Of a DNA stretch of 64,000 nucleotides, positions 18,397 through 27,598 are shown piece by piece. The stretch spans positions 14,042-78,041 of the forward strand of contig CAZSRL010000003.1 in NCBI GenBank assembly GCA_964609615.1. Direction: 5' to 3'. The stretch is from CAZSRL01 sp964609615 (GTDB lineage: Bacteria; Bacillota_I; Bacilli_A; RF39; UBA660). Every line of letters begins with the position of its first letter. The stretch's first letter is position 1. The notes beneath the pieces were generated by a model. That model was given only the letters and a program-made list of their open reading frames with translations, was not told the origin of the DNA and searched no databases. Both the position numbers and the translations under genes were made by a program.

Positions 18397-18401
18397 TAAA
18401 T

Positions 18402-18755
18402 ATGTTTAATAAACATGGGCAAGCGTTAGTAGAATTTGTTATTATATTACCTATATTTTTATTATTAGTATTTACCGCTATTGATTTTGGGAAGATTATT
18501 TATACTAAAATATCACTTGAAAATACTCTTAATGATGCTGTTATGATGTATAAAGATGGAAAAAGTAAAAACACTATTAATTCTTTTGTAAAAAAGAATA
18601 ATAAAAAAGCTTCTATTAAAATAACTAAAAATAGTAAAGACTACATTACTTTTACAATAAATAATAAAGTACAAATTATTACACCAGGACTTAATATAGC
18701 ACTTGATAATCCATATAATGTAGAAGTAAAAAGGAATACTTATTATGATAAATAA
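18402..18755 (+). CDS. TadE-like minor pseudopilin
   Basis: The N-terminus MFNKHGQALVEFVIILPIFLLLVF with Glu at +5 after Gly, then AIDFGKIIYT, is the TadE/TadG pattern (single N-terminal helix processed by a prepilin peptidase). About 118 residues. ATG 18402 was chosen because GGGGTGAT precedes it; the in-frame GTG at 18393 overlaps the upstream stop. It overlaps the next gene by 11 bases. Confidence 0.8.
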   Translation: MFNKHGQALVEFVIILPIFLLLVFTAIDFGKIIYTKISLENTLNDAVMMYKDGKSKNTINSFVKKNNKKASIKITKNSKDYITFTINNKVQIITPGLNIALDNPYNVEVKRNTYYDK

Positions 18756-19053
18756 AAAAGGACAAGCATTAGTTATGTTTATTATATTAATACCTTTATT
18801 CCTAGCAGTATGTGCTTTAGTTATAGATATTGGATTAATAACATATGAAAAGAATAAATTAACTAATATTATTGATTTATCAATTAATGAAAACAAAGAT
18901 GTTAAAAATTATTTAAAAATAAATGATATTAATGATGTTAAAATAAAAGAAGAGAATAAATGTATTAAAGTTACTTATTATAAAAAAAGTTTATTTGGAA
19001 ATATAATAGGTATTAAAAAATATAATATTTCATCTAAAAGATGTAGAAAATAG
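18745..19053 (+). CDS. Second TadE/TadG-like pseudopilin
   Basis: A 102-residue protein with 'KKGQALVMFIILIPLFLAVCALVIDIGLI', the Tad-type helix; here the usual Glu at +5 after the Gly is replaced by Met. The 'ALVIDIGLITYEKNKL' segment is typical of TadG-like proteins, but the protein is much shorter than TadG (300+). The missing Glu could mean it is not assembled like the others. Confidence 0.7.
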   Translation: MINKKGQALVMFIILIPLFLAVCALVIDIGLITYEKNKLTNIIDLSINENKDVKNYLKINDINDVKIKEENKCIKVTYYKKSLFGNIIGIKKYNISSKRCRK

Positions 19054-19062
19054 GGAAAAAGT

Positions 19063-19833
19063 ATGAAAAAGGGAAAAACTAAAACAATGTGTATATACTC
19101 TCCTAAAGGAGGAACTGGTAAAAGTGTAATTACTATGTCTTTAGGTGGTGTTTTATCTATTATGAAGAAGAAAATTTTATTAGTTGACTTCGACTTTTTT
19201 AATGGTGCTTTAAGCATGCTTATAGATGATAATATAACAAAAACTGCATACCAACTAACAGATGATTTAACTAATCATAGATATAAAAGTTTTAATGATT
19301 ATGTATATAAATATAATGATAATATTGATATATTATGCGCTCCTAAAGATCCAAGACAAGGGAATAAAATAGATGGTAAGTTTGTAGACATAATTATTGA
19401 AAGAGCAACATCTTTTTATGATTATATTTTAATTGATACTTCAACTGATTTGAATGATATTTCTCTTACTACAATGGATTTAGTAGATGAAATAATATTT
19501 ATCGCAGTTAATGATGTTATGTGTGCTAAGAATTTAAGAAATATATTAAATATATTTAAAGATTTAAAAATAGATAATTATAAAATATTATTAAATAATA
19601 GTATAAATAAGGGAACATATTTTAGTTTAAGTGATTATAAGAAAATAATAGGAAGTGATATTTCTTATACACTTGATAATAGTTTTTATATAAAAGAATT
19701 AAATGATAAATTATTTAATAATAAAATAGCGGTTTTAAACCCTGATATTAATAAGAAACATAAGAAAGATATTGTTGTTTTAGAACAAATAATTAATGAA
19801 TGTAAAGAAGGTGAAATAAATGAAGAAAAATAG
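19063..19833 (+). CDS. tadZ: TadZ/CpaE-like MinD-family ATPase
   Basis: A deviant Walker A (SPKGGTGKSV) at the N-terminus, 'LLVDFDFFNGALSML' (Walker A' / first Asp) and 'YDYILIDTSTDLNDI' (Walker B) place it in the ParA/MinD superfamily. In this context it is the TadZ localisation factor that positions the pilus machine at the membrane. At 256 residues it lacks the N-terminal receiver-like domain of proteobacterial CpaE. It overlaps tadA by 14 bases. Confidence 0.82.
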   Translation: MKKGKTKTMCIYSPKGGTGKSVITMSLGGVLSIMKKKILLVDFDFFNGALSMLIDDNITKTAYQLTDDLTNHRYKSFNDYVYKYNDNIDILCAPKDPRQGNKIDGKFVDIIIERATSFYDYILIDTSTDLNDISLTTMDLVDEIIFIAVNDVMCAKNLRNILNIFKDLKIDNYKILLNNSINKGTYFSLSDYKKIIGSDISYTLDNSFYIKELNDKLFNNKIAVLNPDINKKHKKDIVVLEQIINECKEGEINEEK

Positions 19834-21148
19834 TTTATTAGATGCCTTTTCTATTGAAAGAAAAACTAGTGAAGTAAAAGATGTTAGTGATTATGATATA
19901 TTTAAAGATAAAACATTACTTGATGATTTAAGAACTAAAATAATTGAAACTTTAATAGATAGTGAAATATCTAAAAATGGGGATATTGAAAAATTTATTA
20001 ATAAAGAAATTGATATGGTTTTAGAAGGATATGATTTATCTAATATGGAAAGAAATCATATATTTAATCTTATAGATAATGAAATAAATGGTTTTGGACC
20101 TCTTACTGAACTATTAAAAGATAAAAATGTAACAGAAATAATGGTTAATGCTCCTGATGAAATATACTTAGAAATGGATGGACAGTTAATTAAAGATGAA
20201 AGTGTTTCATTTATTAATGATGATCATATTATAAGAACTGTTGGAAGAATTATTCAACCTCTTGGAAGAACTATAGATGCTTCAAATCCTATGGTTGACT
20301 CTCGTTTACCCGATGGCAGTAGAATTAATGCAATTATTCCACCTCTTAGTTTAAATGGTCCTGTTGTTACAATAAGAAAGTTTAAACCTACTATAAGTGA
20401 TGTTGATGATTTATTACGTATAGGTACTATGACTCCATATATGGCTAGATTTTTAGAAGCTTCAGTAAAAGGTAAATTAAATATTTTAGTTTGTGGTGGT
20501 ACTGGTAGTGGTAAAACAACTCTTTTAAATATACTAAGTAGTTTTATAAGTCATGATGAACGTATAATTACAATTGAAGATGCTGCTGAATTAAAATTAC
20601 ATCAAGCTCATGTTATTTCACTTGAAACTAGAACTGTAAATTATGAAAGTCAAGGAGAAATAACTATTCAAGACTTAGTAATAAATTCACTACGTATGAG
20701 ACCAGACAGAATAGTAGTTGGGGAAGTTCGTGGTAAAGAAGCATTTGATATGCTTCAAGCAATGAATACTGGTCATGATGGTTCTCTTACAACAATGCAT
20801 GCTAATACATGTATAGATGCCTTAAATAGACTTGAAACAATGGTTTTAATGGCAGGTTTAGAAATCCCTATAAAAGCAGTACGTGAATATATTTATAATG
20901 CTATTGATTTAGTTATAAATATAGAAAGATTATCTGATGGTAGAAGAAAAATTGTAAGCATAAGTGAATTAAAAGAAATAAAAAATGAAGAAATTATTTT
21001 AGATGAAATATTTATATTTAAAGAAAATGGACTTACAGAAAATGGAGAAGTTAATGGAGAATTCTTAAGATATGATTTTAAACCTAAAGTATTAAAAAAA
21101 TTAAAAAGTAAAGGAATAACAGATATAGATTATATATTTAAAAAATAG
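19820..21148 (+). CDS. tadA: Tad pilus assembly ATPase TadA/CpaF
   Basis: A T2SS/T4SS secretion ATPase of 442 residues. The N-terminal domain has 'GFGPLTELLKDKNVTEIMVNAP'. Next come 'RLPDGSRINAIIPPL', Walker A CGGTGSGKTTLLN near residue 227, the Asp box 'ERIITIEDAAEL', 'RPDRIVVGEVRGKEAFDML' (Walker B) and the His box 'GHDGSLTTMHANT'. These are the CpaF-type residues. It powers pilus extension, and probably retraction, with TadB/TadC. Confidence 0.96.
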   Translation: MKKNSLLDAFSIERKTSEVKDVSDYDIFKDKTLLDDLRTKIIETLIDSEISKNGDIEKFINKEIDMVLEGYDLSNMERNHIFNLIDNEINGFGPLTELLKDKNVTEIMVNAPDEIYLEMDGQLIKDESVSFINDDHIIRTVGRIIQPLGRTIDASNPMVDSRLPDGSRINAIIPPLSLNGPVVTIRKFKPTISDVDDLLRIGTMTPYMARFLEASVKGKLNILVCGGTGSGKTTLLNILSSFISHDERIITIEDAAELKLHQAHVISLETRTVNYESQGEITIQDLVINSLRMRPDRIVVGEVRGKEAFDMLQAMNTGHDGSLTTMHANTCIDALNRLETMVLMAGLEIPIKAVREYIYNAIDLVINIERLSDGRRKIVSISELKEIKNEEIILDEIFIFKENGLTENGEVNGEFLRYDFKPKVLKKLKSKGITDIDYIFKK

Positions 21149-21160
21149 AAAGGAATAATT

Positions 21161-22171
21161 ATGCAAATTAGTTTTTTATCAGAAATTATTGTAATTCAAG
21201 TATTTACTATTGCAACACTTATCGCAATATTTCTTTTAGTTACTAAAGTAAAGCATAATATTTATTTAGATAAAAAGTTCTCAAAGTATACAATTAACCC
21301 TGTAACTGATGATTATGTTCCTTTTTTAGATAAGTTTTTTAATAAAACAAGTAAAATAATAAAGAAAAATTCTGCTGTATTATCAAAACTAAAAATATTT
21401 GATAAATATGCCTTAACATATGAAAAACACATAACATATGAAGATTTAAATAAAAGAAATCCAATGGATTATATATCACTTAAATTTTTTATATCTTTTT
21501 GTTTAATTATATTTTATATATTAACTGTATTAATAAAAGGTGATGGTGTTAGTGTATTTGGATTATTTGTTGTATTTATTCTTGGCTTTTTTATTATAGA
21601 CATATACATTCAATATAATTATCATAAAAAAAGAAAAAGAATAGAAGAAGATTTATTAAAATCAATTATTATAATGAACAACTCATTTTCTAGTGGTAGA
21701 AGTATTACACAAGCAATTGAAATTGTTAAAAATGAATTAGAAGGACCAATAAGTGATGAATTTAAAAAAATATATATGGATTTAAATTTTGGTCTTAGTA
21801 TTGAAGTAGTATTTGATAGGTTTTATAAAAGGGTAAAATTAGAAGATGTTAAATATATAACCGCATCACTTACTTTATTAAATAAAACTGGTGGTAATAT
21901 TGTTAAAGTATTTGAAGCTATTGAAAAAGAATTCTTTAGTAAAAAGAAACTAAATAATGAACTTAAAATGATGATATCATCTTCTTTATTTATATTTAAA
22001 TTATTACTTGTTATACCATTTATATTATATTTAGTTATATTTATACTTAATAAAGATTATTTTTCTCCCTTATTTAAAACGGGAATAGGTTTACTTATAC
22101 TATTTATTATATTTATACTTTATATTATATATATACTTCTAGTAAAAAGAATAATTAAGGTGGAGGTATAA
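21161..22171 (+). CDS. tadB: Tad pilus inner-membrane platform protein TadB
   Basis: 336 residues with an N-terminal TM segment, two central TM segments (near residues 105-150), the T2SSF cytoplasmic domain ('LKSIIIMNNSFSSGRSITQAIE', 'LTLLNKTGGNIVKVFEAI') and two C-terminal TM segments. It follows tadA by 12 bases and precedes tadC, the invariant order in Tad loci. Confidence 0.88.
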   Translation: MQISFLSEIIVIQVFTIATLIAIFLLVTKVKHNIYLDKKFSKYTINPVTDDYVPFLDKFFNKTSKIIKKNSAVLSKLKIFDKYALTYEKHITYEDLNKRNPMDYISLKFFISFCLIIFYILTVLIKGDGVSVFGLFVVFILGFFIIDIYIQYNYHKKRKRIEEDLLKSIIIMNNSFSSGRSITQAIEIVKNELEGPISDEFKKIYMDLNFGLSIEVVFDRFYKRVKLEDVKYITASLTLLNKTGGNIVKVFEAIEKEFFSKKKLNNELKMMISSSLFIFKLLLVIPFILYLVIFILNKDYFSPLFKTGIGLLILFIIFILYIIYILLVKRIIKVEV

Positions 22172-22172
22172 T

Positions 22173-22868
22173 ATGAGAAATAGTTTAATTGAAAAAATTT
22201 ATTCTAAAAAGAGTGTAAATAGAATAATAAAAAAAGAAAAACAATTAGGTATTTATAGTAAATTAAATCCAATATCTTTTTTAAACATTAGAATGATTAT
22301 ATCTATAATTTTATTTATATTAATACTTTATGTTTTTAAACAAGGTTATTTTTACGCTCCTATTATTACAGTTACATTTTATTTATTACTTGAATACTTT
22401 GTATTTGATTATAGAATAAAAAAAAGAATTAAAAAATTAGATAATGAAGCTTTATTTTTCTTTGAAGTACTTACATTGTCACTTGAAACAGGAAGAGATT
22501 TAAAAAAAGCACTTGATCTTACTTGTAAAAATATAGATAGTGAAATTAGTGATGAATTTAAAGAAGCTTTAAGAGAAATGAAATATAGTAATACATTAAC
22601 GGAAGCACTGACAAACATGAAAGAGAGAATACCTAGTGATACAATTAATAATGTAATACTTAATATTATACAATCAAATGAATTTGGTAACTCAATATTA
22701 GATACATTATATAGACAAGTTGATTTTTTAAGAGATAAAAAAATATTAGAGGTTAGAGGAACAATAGCAAAAATGCCAAATAAAATAAGTGCTATATCTG
22801 TATTGTTTTTTATACCTATACTACTACTTATGATATTAAGTCCAGTAGTATTAGATTATTTAAGTTAG
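22173..22868 (+). CDS. tadC: Tad pilus inner-membrane platform protein TadC
   Basis: 231 residues with a T2SSF domain ('FFEVLTLSLETGRDLKKALDL', 'IQSNEFGNSILDTLYRQ'), TM segments near 45-80 and a C-terminal TM ('ISVLFFIPILLLMILSPVVL'). It is shorter than many TadC proteins (~300) because its N-terminal membrane part is reduced. Position and pairing with TadB support the call. Confidence 0.87.
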   Translation: MRNSLIEKIYSKKSVNRIIKKEKQLGIYSKLNPISFLNIRMIISIILFILILYVFKQGYFYAPIITVTFYLLLEYFVFDYRIKKRIKKLDNEALFFFEVLTLSLETGRDLKKALDLTCKNIDSEISDEFKEALREMKYSNTLTEALTNMKERIPSDTINNVILNIIQSNEFGNSILDTLYRQVDFLRDKKILEVRGTIAKMPNKISAISVLFFIPILLLMILSPVVLDYLS

Positions 22869-22878
22869 GAGAAGGAAA

Positions 22879-23928
22879 ATGAATCAAAAAGAAAAGTTTT
22901 GTTTAATTGTTTTTATAGCAGTTATTCTGTTATTAGCAATAGGATTATGTGGAAAGTATTATAAAGGAACTGCTAGTAAATATAAAGTAGTTGAAACATT
23001 TGTAAAAGATACTAAATTAAAAAAAGGAGAATATGTTTTTAATAATAATGGAAAGAAAATAACATATAAATCTGTTTATTTAGTTGATGGAAAAGAAGTA
23101 ACATTAAAAGGTGGCTTATATGAAAGTTCTAATAGTGATGAAACTGTATTTTTAGTTGTTAATGGAGGAAAGCTTAATATTAATGGAGCTGTTATAAATA
23201 AAACAGGAGATACTAAAGGTAAAAAAATAAGTGATGTAAATGGAATAAATGCCGCTATAGTATGTTTAGGTGTTAATAGTAAAGTATATATTAAAAACTC
23301 AAAAATAACTACTACTGCAAATAACTCTCCTGCATACTATACAGCAGATGAATCAAACGTTAGAGCAACTAATAATATAATAACTACTAATAATATAAAT
23401 AGTCCGCTGTTTTACTCTAAATCAAATATAATCACAGATAAAATAACAGGAACATCTTTACTTAGTAATAGTATAGTAGTAGAAGATGGTAATAATATAT
23501 TAGTTAATAATTCTAAAATAACTAATAATAAATTATCTAGTATATTTAATTATAGTAAAGAATTAGATAAAACAAATATTAAGTCAAAATTTATATTTAA
23601 AAACTCTACTATAGAAAATAATAGTGATGATTATATGTTTTATTTTACAAATGTTGTATCTAATATTACTATTAATAATATGAAATTTACTAATAAAAAT
23701 AATTTATTTATTAAAGCTTCAGTTGATAATTATGGAACAAAAAATAAAAATGGAGCATATATAGATATGGAAGGTAAAGGACAAAAATTTGTTGGAGATA
23801 TGTATGCTGATGGATTAAGTACTATTTCATTAAGAATTAAAGAAAAATCTTCATATAAAGGAAATACTAGTGGAAGTGTAGGTATTTTAAGAGATCCTAC
23901 TTCTAATGACTATTCTAAAAAAGAATAG
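22879..23928 (+). CDS. Membrane-anchored protein with probable right-handed beta-solenoid, pilus-operon cargo
   Basis: 349 residues: an N-terminal TM anchor (about 9-27, LIVFIAVILLLAIGLC), then repeated short strands rich in Asn/Ile/Thr ('NSKVYIKNSKITTTANN', 'NNILVNNSKITNNK', 'KFIFKNSTIENNS', 'NITINNMKFTNKNN') with about 20-25 residues per turn, typical of parallel beta-helix surface proteins. No catalytic residues are recognised. It is the last gene of the Tad operon and directly precedes its terminator, so it is probably an exported partner or adhesin. Confidence 0.55.
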   Translation: MNQKEKFCLIVFIAVILLLAIGLCGKYYKGTASKYKVVETFVKDTKLKKGEYVFNNNGKKITYKSVYLVDGKEVTLKGGLYESSNSDETVFLVVNGGKLNINGAVINKTGDTKGKKISDVNGINAAIVCLGVNSKVYIKNSKITTTANNSPAYYTADESNVRATNNIITTNNINSPLFYSKSNIITDKITGTSLLSNSIVVEDGNNILVNNSKITNNKLSSIFNYSKELDKTNIKSKFIFKNSTIENNSDDYMFYFTNVVSNITINNMKFTNKNNLFIKASVDNYGTKNKNGAYIDMEGKGQKFVGDMYADGLSTISLRIKEKSSYKGNTSGSVGILRDPTSNDYSKKE

Positions 23929-23936
23929 TCTTTTTA
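23905..23936 (+). terminator. Terminator of the Tad operon
   Basis: Perfect 8-bp stem GACTATTC/GAATAGTC followed by TTTTT. It overlaps the last codons of the 22879 gene. Confidence 0.8.
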
Positions 23937-23970
23937 ATTATTGTTTGATATAATTAAATAGGTGAATGAA

Positions 23971-24381
23971 ATGATATATAATAGAAGTGATTTAAGAGAA
24001 AAAGCAATGATTATTTTATATCAAATATATTTATATAAAAATAGTAATATTGATTATAGTATAGAAGATATTATTAGTGAAAATATTGATGTAAAAAATG
24101 ATTTTATAAATGATATAGTATATGGTGTATTAAAAAATGAAAAAGATATAGATAAAGTAATTAATAAATATATTATTGATTGGAAAATAGAAAGACTTGG
24201 AAAAACAGATCAAGCAATACTTAGAATAAGTACGTTTGAAATTCTTTTTTATGATACTCCAAATATAGTTGCCATTAATGAAGGAATTGAGTTATCTAAA
24301 AAATATAGTGATGAAAAAATAACTAAGATGATTAATGGTATACTTGATTCTATATTAAATAATGAGGTTGTAGATGAATAA
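23971..24381 (+). CDS. nusB: Transcription antitermination factor NusB
   Basis: 136 residues, all-helical, with 'LREKAMIILYQIYLY', 'FINDIVYGVLKN', 'IDKVINKYIIDWKIERLGKTDQAILRISTFEILF' and 'VAINEGIELSKKYSD', the NusB core. It binds boxA RNA with S10. A GGTGA site 5 bases before the ATG at 23971 decides the start over the in-frame GTG at 23962. It overlaps xseA by 8 bases. Confidence 0.93.
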   Translation: MIYNRSDLREKAMIILYQIYLYKNSNIDYSIEDIISENIDVKNDFINDIVYGVLKNEKDIDKVINKYIIDWKIERLGKTDQAILRISTFEILFYDTPNIVAINEGIELSKKYSDEKITKMINGILDSILNNEVVDE

Positions 24382-25567
24382 AGAGTATTTAAGTATTAGT
24401 GAAATTAATAATTATATTAAATCTATTTTTGATAAAGATGAGATGTTATCTAATATATATTTAAAGGGTGAAATAAGTAATTTTAAAAGACAAAGTAGTG
24501 GTCATTGTTATTTTACCTTAAAAGATGAAAACTCTCGTTTAAGAGCAGTTATGTTTAGATATGATGCATCTAAGTTAGAATTTAATCCAACAGATGGTAT
24601 GGGAGTACTTGTTAAAGGGAAAATAAGTACTTATGTACCTAGTGGAGAATATCAAATAATTATAAGTAGTATGAATGAAGATGGTGTAGGGGATTTATAT
24701 ATTAAATATGAAGAACTTAAGAAGAGATTAGCATCTGAAGGATTATTTTCTACAACTAATAAAAAGAAAATACCTTCTCTACCTAAAAAAATAGGTATTA
24801 TAACTGCTTCTACAGGAGCGGCAGTTAAAGATATAATTACTACAATTAATAGAAGATTTCCTCTTTGTGAAACACTTTTATTTCCAACTTTAGTTCAAGG
24901 GGAAGAAGCAAAAGAAAATATAGTTAAAATGATAAAATTAGCTGACACTCAAGATGTTGATGTAATAATACTTGGTAGAGGTGGAGGTTCAATAGAAGAT
25001 TTATGGGCATTTAATGAAGAAATAGTTGCAAGAGCTATATATAATGCAAATACACCAATAATTAGTGCTGTAGGGCACGAAATAGACTTTACAATATCAG
25101 ATTTTGTAGCAGATTTAAGAGCACCAACTCCAACAGCTGCTGCTGAGCTAGCAGTACCTGATAAAAAAGAAGTTAAAAAAGAACTAAATAATACAAAAAT
25201 TAGAATAAATGAAAGCTTAAAAAGCAAAGTAAAACACTCTTTAGAAAGATTAAATAAATATAAAGAAAATTATATACTAAATAATCCTAAAAGTATTTAT
25301 GAAATAAAAGAACAAAAATTAGATATATTAAATGAAAAAATAAATAATAATATAAATAATATATTAGATAATTATAAAAATAAATTTATTAATATTAATA
25401 CAAAAATAGAATTATTAAATCCAATAAGTGTTTTAAATAAAGGATATAGTATAACGACTATTAACGATAAGGTTATAAATAATATAAACCAAATAAAAGA
25501 AAATGATGAGATTAAAACAAAAATAAAAACAGGTATAATAATAAGTAAAGTAAAAGAGGTGAAATAA
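24374..25567 (+). CDS. xseA: Exodeoxyribonuclease VII large subunit
   Basis: The N-terminal OB fold has 'LKGEISNFKRQSSGHCYFTLKDE'. The catalytic domain has 'IGIITASTGAAVKDIITTINRRFP', 'IILGRGGGSIEDLWAFNEE' and 'ISAVGHEIDFTISDFVADLRAPTPTAAAE'. A long C-terminal coiled coil follows, with 'LNKGYSITT' at the end. Family length is ~400-450; this is 397. With XseB it degrades single-stranded DNA. XseB follows directly. Confidence 0.96.
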   Translation: MNKEYLSISEINNYIKSIFDKDEMLSNIYLKGEISNFKRQSSGHCYFTLKDENSRLRAVMFRYDASKLEFNPTDGMGVLVKGKISTYVPSGEYQIIISSMNEDGVGDLYIKYEELKKRLASEGLFSTTNKKKIPSLPKKIGIITASTGAAVKDIITTINRRFPLCETLLFPTLVQGEEAKENIVKMIKLADTQDVDVIILGRGGGSIEDLWAFNEEIVARAIYNANTPIISAVGHEIDFTISDFVADLRAPTPTAAAELAVPDKKEVKKELNNTKIRINESLKSKVKHSLERLNKYKENYILNNPKSIYEIKEQKLDILNEKINNNINNILDNYKNKFININTKIELLNPISVLNKGYSITTINDKVINNINQIKENDEIKTKIKTGIIISKVKEVK

Positions 25568-25783
25568 ATGAAAGAAGAAACATTTGAAACAGCACTAGTA
25601 AAACTAGAAAAAATAATAAAAGATTTAGAAAGCGGTAATACAGACTTAGATAAATCAATAGATAAATATAAAGAAGCAATGGATCTTGTAAAATTTTGTA
25701 ATGATAAATTAGAAAATGCTACTAAAACAATTAATAAAGTAATGAAAGATAACGAAAAAATAGAAGACTTTGAAATAGAATAA
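25568..25783 (+). CDS. xseB: Exodeoxyribonuclease VII small subunit
   Basis: 71 residues with 'TFETALVKLEKIIKDLESGNTDLDKSIDKYKEAM', the XseB two-helix signature. It starts at the base after the xseA stop, so it is co-translated with its partner. Confidence 0.93.
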   Translation: MKEETFETALVKLEKIIKDLESGNTDLDKSIDKYKEAMDLVKFCNDKLENATKTINKVMKDNEKIEDFEIE

Positions 25784-25803
25784 TAAAAATATTCTATTTT
25801 TTT
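25773..25803 (+). terminator. Terminator of nusB-xseA-xseB
   Basis: 9-bp stem AAATAGAAT/ATTCTATTT overlapping the xseB stop, followed by T7. Confidence 0.75.
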
Positions 25804-25858
25804 GTTGATTTATGAAAAAAATATTATATTATTATGATAGAAAGAAGGTACGTATTTT

Positions 25859-26500
25859 TTGGAAGAAAAAAAAGGAAAGGGTAAGACAGTATTTTTAATA
25901 ATTTTTATTATAATATCTGTTTTATTAGGAGCTTATATTTATTATAGTGAATTTGTAAAGAAACCAGAAGTTAAAATAGTTAAAAAAACTATTACAAAAG
26001 AAATTGAAAAAGAACAAACAGTATTACCTCTAGATGATATTGTTTCATTAACAAATTTTGGTTTAGTATCATTTTCTAAAAATATACTTTATATAGTTCC
26101 AAAAAAATATCTTTTTAATGAAGAAGAAGGAGAATTAAGTTTTATTATTTTAAATGGATATGATAATGATGGTGAAGCAATTAAAATAGAATTTGATAAA
26201 GATATAAAAAGAATAAAATCATTTAATTGTATGTCCTCAGGTGGAGATGGTCATAATATGTTGATTGTAATATTTAGTGACGGTTCATCTATGTATGCAA
26301 ATATGGATAATGATAGATGGACAACTAAGACTTCAAAAAGTTACTTTAAAGAAGATACAGAATTAAATAAATATAAAATAGATGATATTATATCTACTAA
26401 AATGGAAGAATCAAATAATAAAATGAATTTTAATTTAAAACTAACTGATGGAAAAACAAATACAGTAGCGGGCAGTGATATTAAACAATGTAATATGTAA
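25859..26500 (+). CDS. Hypothetical membrane-anchored protein, 213 aa
   Basis: I recognise no family. Short Lys-rich N-terminus, one TM helix (about residues 9-28, FLIIFIIISVLLGAYIYY), then an extracytoplasmic region with a linker rich in Lys/Glu and a beta-rich domain ('FNCMSSGGDGHNMLIVIFSDGSSMYANMD'). The start is a TTG preceded by AAGAAGG at about 9 bases; no ATG is available nearby. It has its own terminator. Confidence 0.6.
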   Translation: MEEKKGKGKTVFLIIFIIISVLLGAYIYYSEFVKKPEVKIVKKTITKEIEKEQTVLPLDDIVSLTNFGLVSFSKNILYIVPKKYLFNEEEGELSFIILNGYDNDGEAIKIEFDKDIKRIKSFNCMSSGGDGHNMLIVIFSDGSSMYANMDNDRWTTKTSKSYFKEDTELNKYKIDDIISTKMEESNNKMNFNLKLTDGKTNTVAGSDIKQCNM

Positions 26501-26506
26501 ATAATT

Positions 26507-26550
26507 AATAACCAGTTATTACCAAGTAAATAATTGGTTATTTTTTTTAT
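26507..26550 (+). terminator. Terminator after the 25859 gene
   Basis: AATAACCA (26507-26514) pairs with TGGTTATT (26535-26542), followed by TTTTTT. Confidence 0.7.
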
Positions 26551-26586
26551 GTTTTTTTGTTAATAATAATAGTAGAGGTGTTTGAT

Positions 26587-27564
26587 ATGAAGAAGGTTGT
26601 TGTAACATTATTATTAATAATTATATTTCCGTTAAATACTTTAGTGTATTCTGAATATATAATCCCAGGAGGAGAAAACGTTGGAATTAATATAAAAAGT
26701 AAAGGCCTAATGGTAGTAGGTTTTTATAAGGTTGATGGAAAATATATAGGTGAAGATAGTGTAAAAGTAGGGGATAAAATAATATCTATTGAGGGTAGTG
26801 AAATAAGCTCTATTGATGAAATGACTAATATAATTAATAATAGTAAAAAAGAAGATAATATTAATATAACAGTACTAAGAAATAATAAATATATTAATAG
26901 TAAAATGCACTTAATTAAAATAGATGGGGTATTAAAAACAGGTCTATATGTAAAAGATGAAATAAATGGTATTGGTACTATTAGTTATATAGATCCTAAT
27001 ACAAAAATATATGGTGCTTTAGGACATGAAGTAATAGAAAGTAACACAAATATGCTAGTAGAAGTGAAAAATGGTAGTATATTTGAAAGTAATGTTAAAA
27101 GTATAGATAGAAGTACTAATGGAAACCCAGGTAGTAAAAATGCAGAAATAGAAAAGAATAAGCTTCTTGGAAATATAAATAAGAATACAATAAAAGGTAT
27201 ATATGGAAAATATAATAAAATTCCTAATAAAAAAATATTAAACGTTGCTTCTTTTGATGAAATAGAGAAGGGAAAAGCAACAGTATATACAACATTAAAA
27301 AACAAAGAAATAATAAGCTTTGATATAAATATAATTAATATAGATAAAGATAATAAAAATACATCAAAAGCATTTAGTTTTGTAATAAATGATAAAACCA
27401 TATTAGATAAAACAGGGGGTGTTGTTCAAGGTATGAGTGGTAGTCCAATTGTTCAAAATAAGAAAATAATAGGTGCAGTTACACATGTAGTAGTTGATAA
27501 TGTTACAAAAGGTTATGCTATATTTATTAGAACTATGTTAAGTGAAGGAGATAAAAATAATTAA
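26587..27564 (+). CDS. spoIVB: SpoIVB peptidase (stage IV sporulation protein B, family S55)
   Basis: 325 residues: N-terminal signal anchor (VVVTLLLIIIFPLN), a PDZ domain (~45-120, 'VKVGDKIISIEGSEISSIDEM'), then the S55 serine peptidase domain with 'KIYGALGHEVIE' (catalytic His region) and 'GMSGSPIVQNKKIIGAVTHV' (catalytic Ser near 284-286). It is secreted from the forespore to trigger pro-sigma-K processing in Bacillus, matching the sigK gene in this window. The ATG at 26587 follows AGAGGTG by 7 bases; an upstream TTG at 26557 would add ten residues without a binding site. Confidence 0.92.
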   Translation: MKKVVVTLLLIIIFPLNTLVYSEYIIPGGENVGINIKSKGLMVVGFYKVDGKYIGEDSVKVGDKIISIEGSEISSIDEMTNIINNSKKEDNINITVLRNNKYINSKMHLIKIDGVLKTGLYVKDEINGIGTISYIDPNTKIYGALGHEVIESNTNMLVEVKNGSIFESNVKSIDRSTNGNPGSKNAEIEKNKLLGNINKNTIKGIYGKYNKIPNKKILNVASFDEIEKGKATVYTTLKNKEIISFDINIINIDKDNKNTSKAFSFVINDKTILDKTGGVVQGMSGSPIVQNKKIIGAVTHVVVDNVTKGYAIFIRTMLSEGDKNN

Positions 27565-27570
27565 AATAAA

Positions 27571-27598
27571 AAATAACTTCTACTATGAAGTTATTTTA
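27571..27598. terminator. Terminator after spoIVB
   Basis: AAATAACTTC/GAAGTTATTT stem with a 6-base loop. It also overlaps the end of the small minus-strand gene. Confidence 0.7.
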
